A stretch of DNA of 64,000 nucleotides, from the NCBI RefSeq assembly GCF_002024805.1, contig NZ_CP014337.1, positions 2,294,001 to 2,358,000 on the forward strand, read 5' to 3'. Origin of the DNA: Elizabethkingia bruuniana. Its GTDB lineage: Bacteria > Bacteroidota > Bacteroidia > Flavobacteriales > Weeksellaceae. Below the pieces are notes generated by a model. That model had not been told where the DNA came from and ran no database searches. It saw only the letters and a list, made by a program, of their open reading frames with translations. Shown here piece by piece: positions 42,819 through 51,729 of the stretch (positions are counted from its first letter, which is position 1; each line of letters opens with the position of its first letter). The position numbers and the translations under genes are program-made.

Positions 42819-43115
42819 ATGACAAAAGCTGAATTGGTGAACACCATCTCCAATAAACTAGGGGTAGAAAAGAATGATACGCAGAAAGTTATTGAAGCGT
42901 TTATGCAGGAAATCAAAACTTCTCTTTATAACAACGATAACGTTTATTTAAGAGGTTTTGGATCTTTTGTTATTAAAACCCGTGCTGCAAAGACTGGTAG
43001 AAACATTTCAAAGAATACAGCTATCGAAATCCCGGCACACAACATTCCTTCTTTCAAACCTTCAAAAATGTTTGCTGAGAAAGTAAAAACCAAAGTGAAA
43101 GTAGAAAATAAATAA
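42819..43115 (+). CDS. HU/IHF family DNA-binding protein
   Basis: A 98-aa histone-like protein. MTKAELVNTISNKLG and the arm region LRGFGSFVIKTRAAKTGRNIS followed by PAHNIPSFKPSKMFAEKV match HU/IHF. The lysine-rich tail (VKTKVKVENK) is slightly longer than in E. coli HU. It bends and compacts DNA as a dimer. A 30-aa basic protein and rng follow on the same strand. Confidence 0.95.
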   Translation: MTKAELVNTISNKLGVEKNDTQKVIEAFMQEIKTSLYNNDNVYLRGFGSFVIKTRAAKTGRNISKNTAIEIPAHNIPSFKPSKMFAEKVKTKVKVENK

Positions 43116-43141
43116 TTGTTATTAATAAAAATTTTTAAACT

Positions 43142-43234
43142 ATGCCTAGCGGAAAAAAAAGAAAGAGACACAAGGTAGCGACTCACAAGAGAAAAAAAAG
43201 AAGAAGATTAAATAGACACAAAAAGAAAAAATAA
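43142..43234 (+). CDS. Tiny, extremely basic conserved protein, 30 aa
   Basis: The frame codes for 30 residues, of which about 22 are Lys, Arg or His: MPSGKKRKRHKVATHKRKK, then RRRLNRHKKKK. It starts 26 bases after HU and stands before rng. I recall near-identical short proteins in this position in other Bacteroidetes genomes, usually called hypothetical. Composition and size resemble small ribosomal proteins such as THX or bL36-like peptides, so an RNA-binding role is likely. Function is an inference. Confidence 0.8.
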   Translation: MPSGKKRKRHKVATHKRKKRRRLNRHKKKK

Positions 43235-43337
43235 TCTTTTTTAGTTTTTTAATAAAATATAATATAGTTAGTGTTTTATTTATTATCTTCACTAGCTATA
43301 TTTTTATTTTATAAACGGTTAGTCATAACCATATTTT

Positions 43338-44894
43338 ATGAAGAAAGAACTGATTATTTCACATGAAGATGACACCTCTAAAATAGCCCTGCTGGAAGAT
43401 GGTCGTTTGTTCGAACTACATCAGGAAGAACAGAACAATCAGTTTGTAGTAGGTGATCTTTTTCTGGGTAAAATAAAAAAACTCGCTCCCAATTTAAATG
43501 CAGCTTTCGTAAGTATAGGTTACGAAAAGGATGCTTTTTTGCATTATTTAGACCTGGGACCACAGATTCTTTCCTATCAGAAATTTGTAAAAGATACTAT
43601 TTCTAAGAAACAACAGAACTCCAGTCTGAAAAACTTCACCGTACAAAAGGAAATCCCTAAAGACGGTACTATAGACAAGGTTTTAGCAGCCGGAGACAGT
43701 GTACTTTTACAAATTACTAAAGAGCCAATTTCTACCAAAGGTCCGCGGATTTCTACACAGATTTCCTTAACCGGACGTTTTCTGGTACTAATTCCATTCG
43801 ACAATAAAGTTTCTATTTCCAAAAAGATTAAAAACAATCAGGAAAAAGAACGTCTGAAGATGCTTATAGAAAGTATAAGACCTGAAGGTTTCGGAGTTAT
43901 AATCCGTACCGTTGCTGAAGGAAAAAAAGTAGCAGAACTACATAATGATATGAACCAGCTGATTACCAAATGGGAAAGCTGTTTCAAAAACATTCAGAAA
44001 AATAAAGTTCCGTCTAAAGTTCTGAGCGAAGAAGACAAAGCTTCAGCTATACTTCGGGACAACTTTAATCAGGACTTTGTAAATATCATATGCGATGATG
44101 AGCAAATGGTGAACGATATGAAAAACTATCTGGAAGTTATAGCTCCGGAAAGTAAGAATATTGTTCAGCTTTATGATTCTCACATCCCACTCCTGGAATA
44201 CTACAATGTAGAAAAGCAGCTAAAACAGTCTTTTGGCAAACATGTAAACATCCCAAGCTCAAAAGGTGCTTACCTGGTTGTTGAACATACTGAAGCTTTA
44301 CACGTTATAGATGTTAATTCAGGAAACAATATTTCTGCAAGCCAAACCAATAAGCTTCACGCATTAAACGTGAACAAAATGGCAGCTACAGAAATTGCCC
44401 GACAGCTTAGGCTACGGGATATGGGTGGTATTATCGTTATAGATTTTATTGACATGACGGATCCTGAGCACAGGAAAGAACTCTTTGAACATCTGAAGGA
44501 AGAAATGAAGCGGGACAAAGCCAGACACAAAATTCTTCCACCAAGTAAATTTGGACTGATACAAATTACGAGACAGCGTGTCCGCCCTGAAAAACAGATC
44601 GAAACTAAAGAGGAAAACCCTAACAAAGATGGCGAAATTGTAGCCCCTATTGTTACTGTAGAAAAGATGGAAGAAGCAATCCGCAGCTTCCTGACTAATG
44701 AAAAAGGAAGATTGTACTTACATGTGCATCCTTTTGTAGAGGCTTATCTTACCAAAGGTGTAATGAGCATACAGAACAAGTGGTTTTTACGCTATAAAAA
44801 ATGGGTTACTGTTATCCCTCGCGATTCCTTTAAATATTTGGAATACGCCTTATACAATTCGAAAAAGAAAGAGTTAATGAGTGACTCTAATTAA
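43338..44894 (+). CDS. rng: Ribonuclease G/E family endoribonuclease
   Basis: A 518-aa single-strand endoribonuclease in RNA processing and decay. The S1 domain is at about 35-125 (VGDLFLGKIKKLAPNLNAAFVSIG). The catalytic aspartates are in HVIDVNSGN and IVIDFIDMTD, and the small domain has HPFVEAYL near the C-terminus. It has the RNase G layout, without the long scaffold tail of RNase E. It is followed by a strong terminator. Confidence 0.95.
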   Translation: MKKELIISHEDDTSKIALLEDGRLFELHQEEQNNQFVVGDLFLGKIKKLAPNLNAAFVSIGYEKDAFLHYLDLGPQILSYQKFVKDTISKKQQNSSLKNFTVQKEIPKDGTIDKVLAAGDSVLLQITKEPISTKGPRISTQISLTGRFLVLIPFDNKVSISKKIKNNQEKERLKMLIESIRPEGFGVIIRTVAEGKKVAELHNDMNQLITKWESCFKNIQKNKVPSKVLSEEDKASAILRDNFNQDFVNIICDDEQMVNDMKNYLEVIAPESKNIVQLYDSHIPLLEYYNVEKQLKQSFGKHVNIPSSKGAYLVVEHTEALHVIDVNSGNNISASQTNKLHALNVNKMAATEIARQLRLRDMGGIIVIDFIDMTDPEHRKELFEHLKEEMKRDKARHKILPPSKFGLIQITRQRVRPEKQIETKEENPNKDGEIVAPIVTVEKMEEAIRSFLTNEKGRLYLHVHPFVEAYLTKGVMSIQNKWFLRYKKWVTVIPRDSFKYLEYALYNSKKKELMSDSN

Positions 44895-44903
44895 AAAAAT
44901 ACA

Positions 44904-44930
44904 GAGCTCCGGAATTCCGGAGCTTTTTTT
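44904..44930 (+). terminator. Terminator after rng
   Basis: A 20-base perfect palindrome (AGCTCCGGAATTCCGGAGCT) followed by seven T. Confidence 0.92.
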
Positions 44931-44985
44931 ATGCTCTTTATTTTCAGCAATTTCCTATCTTCGGCATACTAAAAACTTAATAAAC

Positions 44986-45786
44986 ATGACACAATCAATC
45001 AGAAGAGCCATTACAGGCTCCTTTCTGCTATTATTTTGCTTTGGGCTGCTGCAGGCTCAGGAAATCAAGGTACTTACCTACAACATCTACCATGGTGAAA
45101 AAAACTATGAAAGAGGAAAAAGTAATCTCGAAGCTATTGCAGCCGTTATTAACGAATACAAACCCGATTTTGTTGCCATGCAGGAAGTGGACAGCATGAC
45201 TGTAAGAACTGCAGCATTCAATAACGGCGTACGCAAAGATCTGGTACAGGAATTGGCAAAACTAACAGGAATGTACGGGCACTTTGGAAAAGCAATGGAT
45301 TACGATAATGGAGGTTATGGTGAAGGCATTCTATCCCGATTCTCGGACAAACCCACTGTTTATAAGCTTCCAATTCCTAAAGGAGGAGAAGAAAGAGCCT
45401 TAATTACTATACAACATACCTTCCCAAATGGTCAAAAAATTATTTTTGGAGGCACTCATTTATGCCATGAATTTGAAGAAAACCGTATAGCGCAAGCTAA
45501 ACAAGTTGCTTCTATTGCCACAACTAAAGGTATTCCGGCGGTTATACTCGGTGATTTCAATATCACTCCGGATAGCAAGCCTTATAAAGCGATTACAGCA
45601 AAGATGAATGATGCTGCCGTATTACATCGTAATCCACAGCTTACTTTCCCTTATCATAAGCCTAAATACAGACTAGATTATATTTTCCTAAATAAAAATA
45701 GCAAGTGGAAAGTAAAAGATGTAAAGGTTATTAAAAACGATGCTTCAGACCATATGCCTGTTCTGGTAACTCTAAGCTTTGAATAA
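44986..45786 (+). CDS. Exported endonuclease/exonuclease/phosphatase family protein
   Basis: A 266-aa EEP-superfamily phosphodiesterase-like protein with a signal peptide (about 1-25, GLLQAQE). Motifs are VLTYNIYHGE, AMQEVDS, GGTHLCHE, ILGDFNITPDS and the closing SDHMPV. The group includes nucleases, sphingomyelinase-like and inositol-phosphatase-like enzymes, so the substrate is open. A longer frame begins 35 codons upstream inside the rng terminator; I chose the ATG at 44986 because it begins the signal peptide. Confidence 0.9.
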   Translation: MTQSIRRAITGSFLLLFCFGLLQAQEIKVLTYNIYHGEKNYERGKSNLEAIAAVINEYKPDFVAMQEVDSMTVRTAAFNNGVRKDLVQELAKLTGMYGHFGKAMDYDNGGYGEGILSRFSDKPTVYKLPIPKGGEERALITIQHTFPNGQKIIFGGTHLCHEFEENRIAQAKQVASIATTKGIPAVILGDFNITPDSKPYKAITAKMNDAAVLHRNPQLTFPYHKPKYRLDYIFLNKNSKWKVKDVKVIKNDASDHMPVLVTLSFE

Positions 45787-45790
45787 TTTT

Positions 45791-46264
45791 ATGAAAATAA
45801 TATTAGCTTATTTAATGTTTAGCATTTCCATCACATTTATTTCCTGGATTGTAGGGATGATTATTAATGCTTTATTAAGAAAAATAGTTTCCTACAATCA
45901 AGAACTTGTAAATTTTAATTTCATTAAAAGTGAAAAGCTGAATAAAGCTATAGGAATTGGAGTTATCAAATGGATTGTGAAAAATACATTCTTTAAGTTT
46001 TTCAATCCAAAACTTAAATTTGATCGAAGTATTAATCTTACTGAATTAAAAACAATACGTAATGAAATGACTAAGTCTGAAATTGAACATTTAATTGCTT
46101 TTGTATTTGCTTCTTTTTTTGCTATTGCTAAATTTTATAATCACAATTATTTATTTTGTTTAATAATCATGATGGTAAACATATTAATGAATTTATATCC
46201 ATCATTACTACAACAGCAGAATAAAAGGAGGATTGATAGGCTAGAGATAAAGTTTCAGAAATAA
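45791..46264 (+). CDS. Small membrane protein resembling the CrtO acyltransferase family
   Basis: A 157-aa protein with an N-terminal hydrophobic helix and two more near residues 105-145. The pattern NEMTKSEIEHLIAFVF and the later VNILMNLYPSLLQQQNKRR recall the small glycosyl-4,4'-diaponeurosporenoate acyltransferase (CrtO) family, with a conserved glutamate and histidine. That family is annotated widely and not always with proof of activity, so the match is tentative. A TTG four codons upstream is less likely than the ATG at 45791. It starts 4 bases after the EEP gene. Confidence 0.65.
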   Translation: MKIILAYLMFSISITFISWIVGMIINALLRKIVSYNQELVNFNFIKSEKLNKAIGIGVIKWIVKNTFFKFFNPKLKFDRSINLTELKTIRNEMTKSEIEHLIAFVFASFFAIAKFYNHNYLFCLIIMMVNILMNLYPSLLQQQNKRRIDRLEIKFQK

Positions 46265-46293
46265 AAATCATCATTTTTCTGCTACTATAAATT

Positions 46294-46319
46294 AAAAAGG
46301 CCGGAATAATTTCCGGCCT
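46294..46319 (-). terminator. Terminator of the flotillin operon
   Basis: Arms AGGCCGGAA and TTCCGGCCT around TAAT. The T-run is on the minus strand, so it serves the flotillin gene ending at 46343. Confidence 0.88.
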
Positions 46320-46342
46320 CAATATGATTAATAATCACTTTT

Positions 46343-47932
46343 CTATTTCTGTTCAGGATTCTGACCTTCGTCTTTTTTATCCTGAGGCTTATCCCTCATA
46401 TCATCGAAATTCTTTTTCTCCTGAGTTTTTTGTTCAATAATCTTAACGATTTCTTTCTCTTCAGGTTTACCCTTCAGGTAGCTTGGAAGGTTTAGTCCAG
46501 CCATATTGAAAAGATCATTCAACGGTGGTACTGATTTCATCATACCCGATACAAAGTTTGCTGTAGAGGTATTTCCGTTTTCATTGTTGCCATTACCATC
46601 CCATACAGTAACTTTATCAATTTTAATACCTTTAACGGCTTCAACCTGCGTTTTAACCAATTCAGGTAATTTCTCCAAGATCAGTAACTGGAATGCACTA
46701 TTTGTATCACCACCTGCTGCTTTAACAACCTGATCGTAACCTTCAGCCTGCTTGGTTAAGATTTCAAATAAACCTTTTGCCTCAGCATCCATTTTTGCAA
46801 AAATAGCATCAGCCTCCCCTTTTGCCTGAAGTCTGATTTTTTCTGCCTGAGCTTCTGCCTCAATAATCGCTTTTTGTTTAGCAATTTCAGCAGGTACAAC
46901 AATATTAGCATTCTGTGTAGAACGCTCTCTTTCTGCACGCGCAGCTTCTGCTTTCTGTTCTGCAACATAAGATTCTTCCAAAGCTTTTGCCGCTTGTACT
47001 TTTTCTGCAGCTGTAGCCAGTTTTAAAGCTTCTGCTTCTCTTTCTCTTCTTTCCGCATCGGAATTTGCGATGGTAATTTTAGCTTCGTTTTCTCCTCTTA
47101 CAGCCAGGGAATTAGCCATTGAAGTCGCAATCCTCGCATCTCTTTCTGCTTCAGCCTTACCAATCGCCTGGTCCTTATCTGCTGCTGCAATACTTACTTC
47201 TTTATCTTTACTTGTAATCGCAATTTTCACATCACGATCTCTGTTGAATTCAGCAATCTGAATATCTTTCTGACGGTCTGCATCTGCTTTACCAGTTTCC
47301 CCCATTTTTTCCTGCTCAGCAACACTTACTTTAGCCTCATTTATTGCTTTTGCTGCAGCTTCTTTACCAAGAGCCTCGATATAACCCGATTCGTCTTTAA
47401 TATCCGTAATGTTTACGTTGATTAATTTCAGACCAATTTTCTTTAATTCGGTATCTACGTTATTCGAAATATTCTCTAATAACTTATCTCTGTCCGAGTT
47501 AATTTCCTCAATTGTCATCATTGCGATAACCAAACGAAGCTGACCAAAAAGAATATCTTTAGACAATTCCTGAATTTGCTCAGGCGAAAGCCCTAACAAT
47601 CTTTCAGCAGCATTACCCATACTATCAGGTTCTGTACTGATTGCTATTGTAAAACGACAAGGAACATCCACACGGATATTCTGACGGGAAAGGGCGTTCG
47701 TTAAATTAGCTTCAATAGACATAGGCTTTAGATCCAGGTATGCAAAATCCTGAATTACCGGCCAGATAAATGCACCACCTCCATGAATACATCTTGCAGA
47801 TTTGCCTCCTGTTCTTCCGTAAATGACTAAAATTTTGTCCGAAGGACAACGCTTATAGCGTGAAATAAGCGCAATAAATGTAACAAAGAGTACAACTACT
47901 GCTACAATAACCAATGTAAATTCTCCCAACAT
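46343..47932 (-). CDS. Flotillin-like SPFH/Band 7 protein (FloT/YuaG type)
   Basis: A 529-aa membrane scaffold protein. One N-terminal membrane segment (about 5-22), then the SPFH domain (about 30-200, with KCPSDKILVIYGRTGGKSARCIHGGG in parts and LSPEQIQELSKDILFGQLR). A long alanine/glutamate-rich coiled coil (about 200-390, DAERREREAEALKLATAAE) follows, with a charged tail. Flotillins organise membrane domains as oligomers. It is the second gene after an NfeD-like membrane protein (4-base gap), the conserved partner arrangement. Confidence 0.93.
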   Translation of the reverse strand: MLGEFTLVIVAVVVLFVTFIALISRYKRCPSDKILVIYGRTGGKSARCIHGGGAFIWPVIQDFAYLDLKPMSIEANLTNALSRQNIRVDVPCRFTIAISTEPDSMGNAAERLLGLSPEQIQELSKDILFGQLRLVIAMMTIEEINSDRDKLLENISNNVDTELKKIGLKLINVNITDIKDESGYIEALGKEAAAKAINEAKVSVAEQEKMGETGKADADRQKDIQIAEFNRDRDVKIAITSKDKEVSIAAADKDQAIGKAEAERDARIATSMANSLAVRGENEAKITIANSDAERREREAEALKLATAAEKVQAAKALEESYVAEQKAEAARAERERSTQNANIVVPAEIAKQKAIIEAEAQAEKIRLQAKGEADAIFAKMDAEAKGLFEILTKQAEGYDQVVKAAGGDTNSAFQLLILEKLPELVKTQVEAVKGIKIDKVTVWDGNGNNENGNTSTANFVSGMMKSVPPLNDLFNMAGLNLPSYLKGKPEEKEIVKIIEQKTQEKKNFDDMRDKPQDKKDEGQNPEQK

Positions 47933-47936
47933 ACTT

Positions 47937-48509
47937 TTAATTTAATTTCTTAACGATTAATATTTTGTCTTTAATTTTTTCAACGATAACGGAAGTGCCT
48001 GAAGCCAATCTATCGCTTCCCTCTGTCATAGCATCCAGTTCGTGGTGAGCGCCTTTTACACTAATCTGCACCTTTCCTTTTCCATTCATATTTTCAGGAA
48101 TAGGAATATAAACCTGTCCACTGGCATTTACCAGATTTTCGATATTGAAGGTATTATCTTCTGAAAGCTTCATAATCTGCTGAATCATCAGAAAGAAAAG
48201 ATATACAAAAAGACAACCAATAAGTGTTGCCAAAATTATCAATACAAATCCATTTCCTATTGTATTGTAAAAAACGGCTCCTGTCCAGCCGAATCCCAGC
48301 ATAAAGTTGATAAGATTACGAAATGAGAAAAACTGAAACGGCGCATCTACATGATCCAGATCTCCACTGAAATCAGCATTAATTCCGTCGGCATCATGTC
48401 CGCCAACAAAAGTCATAATTGATTGTATGGCAAATATTGCACTACTAATAAGTGCCACGTACCAAAAACCTTTCTCCAAAGGTGCCAATCCGTTTAAAAA
48501 TTCAAGCAT
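47937..48509 (-). CDS. NfeD-like (DUF1449/YqiJ type) membrane protein, flotillin partner
   Basis: A 190-aa protein with about three membrane helices (residues 15-35, 65-85, 90-115) and a C-terminal beta-rich OB-fold-like domain (about 125-190, ASGQVYIPIPENMNGKGKVQISV). This layout is that of the short NfeD proteins encoded beside flotillins. It probably acts with the flotillin gene that begins 4 bases downstream. Confidence 0.87.
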   Translation of the reverse strand: MLEFLNGLAPLEKGFWYVALISSAIFAIQSIMTFVGGHDADGINADFSGDLDHVDAPFQFFSFRNLINFMLGFGWTGAVFYNTIGNGFVLIILATLIGCLFVYLFFLMIQQIMKLSEDNTFNIENLVNASGQVYIPIPENMNGKGKVQISVKGAHHELDAMTEGSDRLASGTSVIVEKIKDKILIVKKLN

Positions 48510-48603
48510 ATTTATGTTTTTTCAGTGTTTCCAACAAATATAATATTTTCTGTGGATTAATTTTAGTAAATTCAACTAACAAAATTCAGCAACTTCTGTT
48601 TTT

Positions 48604-50082
48604 ATGTTTACCGAACATTTGCATACAGCCTGGCTTTTTATTGAAAAATGGTACTGGATACCACTTACAATAGCCAACATCGTTATTATTGTTACTATAC
48701 TTATAGAAAACAGAAATCCGCCAAAAACTCTGGCATGGATCATGATCATTGTTTTTGTACCGGTTATAGGCATTATCCTTTACTTTTTTTTCGGCAGAGA
48801 TTTTCAGCGGGAAAAATATTTTAAAAAAATAGATAAAAAACAAAGGCAATATATTCTGGATCAATGGGAAAATCTGAACGATTCTATACAGCAAAATATG
48901 CTGGATATTGAAAATGAAATAGGCGATCTCTCCCAGGTATATCAGTTTCTGAACAAAACCAGAATTTCGCCACCCAGCTTCTATAATGAAACAGAACTGC
49001 TGATAAATGGTGAAGAGAAATTTCCAAAATTTATAGAAGCAATACGTAGTGCAAAGGATCATATTCATCTGGAGTACTACATTTTTGAAGAAGACAAAAT
49101 AGGTAATGAGATTATAGAATTGCTTATTCAGAAGGCTCAGCAAGGTGTAACAATAAGGATGATTATTGATGACTTTGGCTCCCCAACCCTTGCAAAACAT
49201 TACAAGCGCTTCGAGAATACGGGTATCGAATTTCAGGTGTTCCTGCCGGTACATTTTACCTCACTGGCAAACTCTAACTTCCGTAATCACCGAAAAATAC
49301 TAATTGTAGATGCCAGCATTGCATTTGTAGGCGGAATCAATATCAGTGATAAATACATAAACCATCCCGATACAGACAAGCTTTACTGGCGCGATGCTTC
49401 TGTTATGATAAAAGGAGCATCGGTAAATATTCTGCAGCTGCGTTTCTGGCTTAGCTGGATGATGACCGATGGAGCTCCATATGCACTGGAAGACCCAAGG
49501 TATTATTGTGATTGGTATGCACATACACAAGGCAGCAGCATTGTAAGTTTTGCAGTAACAGCACCTGGTGATGAAATACAATCGGCAATGGAATCTTTAA
49601 TATTAGGGATTACACTTGCCAAAAAAAAAGTACAGATCTGCACACCTTATTTTATTCCTACCGATTCTTTTAAAACGGCCTTATCCATTGCTGTATCCAA
49701 AGGAGTTGAAGTAGAAATGATGATTCCAAAAGAAGGCGATTCTTTTATTGTACAAAACGCATCGCTCTCGTTTATGAAACCTCTGTTAAAACGGGGCATA
49801 AAACTCTATCTGTACGAAAAAGGCTTTCTCCACGCTAAAACTGTAAATATAGATGATGCTCTTGCTTATATAGGAACTGTAAATCTGGACAACAGAAGTT
49901 TCCTGATCAACTTTGAGATTAATGCTGTAGTACACGATCATGAGGTACTGAAAAGGCTTAATCAACAGTTTGAGGAAGACAAAAAAGTTTCATCTCTTAT
50001 GACAATTGAAATGTGGAACAAAACTTCTGTTTTCAAAAGAGGACTTGCCTCCGTATGCAGATTACTTGCTCCGTTATTATAG
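48604..50082 (+). CDS. cls: Cardiolipin synthase (phospholipase D superfamily)
   Basis: A 492-aa enzyme that joins phosphatidylglycerol into cardiolipin. Two N-terminal membrane helices, then two HKD motifs: NHRKILIVD..GG (about residues 228-243) and HAKTVNIDDALAYIGTVN (about 410-428). The length is that of the ClsA group. It is divergent from the NfeD-like gene. Confidence 0.94.
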   Translation: MFTEHLHTAWLFIEKWYWIPLTIANIVIIVTILIENRNPPKTLAWIMIIVFVPVIGIILYFFFGRDFQREKYFKKIDKKQRQYILDQWENLNDSIQQNMLDIENEIGDLSQVYQFLNKTRISPPSFYNETELLINGEEKFPKFIEAIRSAKDHIHLEYYIFEEDKIGNEIIELLIQKAQQGVTIRMIIDDFGSPTLAKHYKRFENTGIEFQVFLPVHFTSLANSNFRNHRKILIVDASIAFVGGINISDKYINHPDTDKLYWRDASVMIKGASVNILQLRFWLSWMMTDGAPYALEDPRYYCDWYAHTQGSSIVSFAVTAPGDEIQSAMESLILGITLAKKKVQICTPYFIPTDSFKTALSIAVSKGVEVEMMIPKEGDSFIVQNASLSFMKPLLKRGIKLYLYEKGFLHAKTVNIDDALAYIGTVNLDNRSFLINFEINAVVHDHEVLKRLNQQFEEDKKVSSLMTIEMWNKTSVFKRGLASVCRLLAPLL

Positions 50083-50207
50083 TACTAATAGGCAATGAGT
50101 AATATTCAATAAGTAATAACGAAACTATATTGTTTCTGTTTCTGGAATCCAGAAAAGTTTTCCCGTTACGCTATTTTTATTTAACTTTATGCAACAGAAG
50201 ATACAGG

Positions 50208-50834
50208 ATGAAAAGATTGTCGAATATTATAGAAAGATTTGCAAAAACAGAATTAGACGGGACAGTGTCTCATCAGCTATATTCACCTCCTTATCGTCCT
50301 TTACTTTCAACAGACCAAATTATGGCGCTAGATCCTAAACTGGCTGCTGTAAATATTCTTTTGTATCCGAAAGAAAACCAATGGTACTTCCCTTTAATGG
50401 TAAGAAGTGTTAACCAGCATGACCGCCATAGCGGACAGATAAGTCTGCCTGGTGGAAAATATGAAGAATCCGATGGCAACTTTGAGACTACAGCCAAACG
50501 AGAGACTTTCGAGGAACTTGGTATTGTTATGGAAAGCATGACAATTATTAAAACCCTTACTCCTATTTATGTTCCGCCAAGTAATTTTTATGTCCATGCT
50601 TATGTATCATGGGTAGCCAAAAAGCCAAAATTCCTCCTACAGGAATCTGAAGCACAAGAACTTATAGAAATGCCAGTAAGCTCACTTTTCAATTTACCGG
50701 ACAAACCGGAAATGAAAGTACTGTCCTCTACAAGAGGAACAGAAGTCCCTGTAATTGACTACAATGGCTATATTATCTGGGGTGCAACATCAATGATTTT
50801 GTCAGAATTTAGAGACTTAATGAAAAAAGTTTAA
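50208..50834 (+). CDS. CoA pyrophosphatase-type NUDIX hydrolase (NudL-like)
   Basis: A 208-aa NUDIX protein. The NudL-type signature HSGQISLPGGKYEESDG runs into the NUDIX box TTAKRETFEELGIV. This group cleaves CoA and its derivatives to phosphopantetheine and 3',5'-ADP. A longer frame starts 26 codons upstream at TTG; the ATG at 50208 is chosen because an aggATG sequence and the usual N-terminus follow. A terminator follows. Confidence 0.88.
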   Translation: MKRLSNIIERFAKTELDGTVSHQLYSPPYRPLLSTDQIMALDPKLAAVNILLYPKENQWYFPLMVRSVNQHDRHSGQISLPGGKYEESDGNFETTAKRETFEELGIVMESMTIIKTLTPIYVPPSNFYVHAYVSWVAKKPKFLLQESEAQELIEMPVSSLFNLPDKPEMKVLSSTRGTEVPVIDYNGYIIWGATSMILSEFRDLMKKV

Positions 50835-50851
50835 TTTTGCACTTTACTATG

Positions 50852-50878
50852 AAACCCGACTAACCATTCCGGGTTTTT
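50852..50878 (+). terminator. Terminator between the NUDIX and acyltransferase genes
   Basis: Arms AAACCCG and CGGGTTT with a 13-base loop, then T-run. It ends directly before the first ATG of the acyltransferase frame. Confidence 0.7.
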
Positions 50879-50895
50879 GTATGATTTGCATAAAA

Positions 50896-51714
50896 ATGGC
50901 AAAGAAAAATATATTTACCGATGCTTTTGGCAACGTCTATTTTCTAAAAAGATTCATCATCTTCGTACTCGGTATGATCTCATACCGTCGTTTTAACGGC
51001 TTCAACAAATTAAAAATAAGTGGTTCTGAAAATCTGGTAGACTTACCTAAAACAAATGTATTATTTGTATCGAATCACCAAACTTATTTCGCCGATGTAG
51101 CAGCAATGTACCACGTTTTTTGCAGCGTGAACAACGGCTATATCAATACCATCAAAAATCCGGTTTACCTTCTAAACCCTAAGATTGACTTCTATTATGT
51201 AGCTGCTGAAGAAACTATGAACAATGGTATATTAGCAAGAATCTTCAAACTTGCAGGTGCAGTAACCGTTAAAAGAACCTGGAGAGCTGAAGGTAAAGCA
51301 GTGAACAGAATGGTAGATCTTAGTGAGGTAGAAAACATCATGAAAGCTCTGGATAATGGCTGGGTTGTTACCTTCCCACAAGGGACTACTTCTGCATTTG
51401 CACAGGGAAGAAAAGGTACTGCAAAGCTGATTAAAAATCAAAGACCTATTGTTATTCCGATTAAAATTAATGGTTTCCGCAGGGCTTTTGATAAAAAAGG
51501 ATTAAAAATAAAAGTAACAGGTATAGAACCAACCTTACAATTTAAACCTGCACTGGATATAGATTACGATAATGACAGTGCTGCTGATATTCTGAGCAAA
51601 ATCATGCATGCTATCGAGCAAACTCCGGAACATAATGTTCTCCATGAATACGATCAGGAAATTGTTGCTAAAAAGAATGCCGAAAAGCTGCAAAACAAAA
51701 ATGAAGGTGAATAA
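50896..51714 (+). CDS. 1-acyl-sn-glycerol-3-phosphate acyltransferase-like protein (PlsC family)
   Basis: A 272-aa acyltransferase. Motif I appears as VSNHQTYFADVAAM, in which five residues separate His and Asp where the usual PlsC motif has four. Motif III is represented by VVTFPQGTTSAFAQGRKG, and VIPIKINGFRRAF follows. It probably acylates lysophosphatidic acid or an ornithine-type lysolipid. I chose the ATG at 50896 because the first one, at 50881, touches the terminator. The short gap to mpl suggests shared transcription. Confidence 0.87.
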   Translation: MAKKNIFTDAFGNVYFLKRFIIFVLGMISYRRFNGFNKLKISGSENLVDLPKTNVLFVSNHQTYFADVAAMYHVFCSVNNGYINTIKNPVYLLNPKIDFYYVAAEETMNNGILARIFKLAGAVTVKRTWRAEGKAVNRMVDLSEVENIMKALDNGWVVTFPQGTTSAFAQGRKGTAKLIKNQRPIVIPIKINGFRRAFDKKGLKIKVTGIEPTLQFKPALDIDYDNDSAADILSKIMHAIEQTPEHNVLHEYDQEIVAKKNAEKLQNKNEGE

Positions 51715-51729
51715 AACCACAATAAATTT

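Noticed and set aside
44881-44985. A longer N-terminus for the EEP-family protein
   Set aside because: The extra part lies over the rng terminator and would place a second segment before a good signal peptide at the ATG at 44986.
48586-49254. A 222-codon frame opposite the cardiolipin synthase gene
   Set aside because: It is the antisense shadow of cls, with no protein-like motifs.
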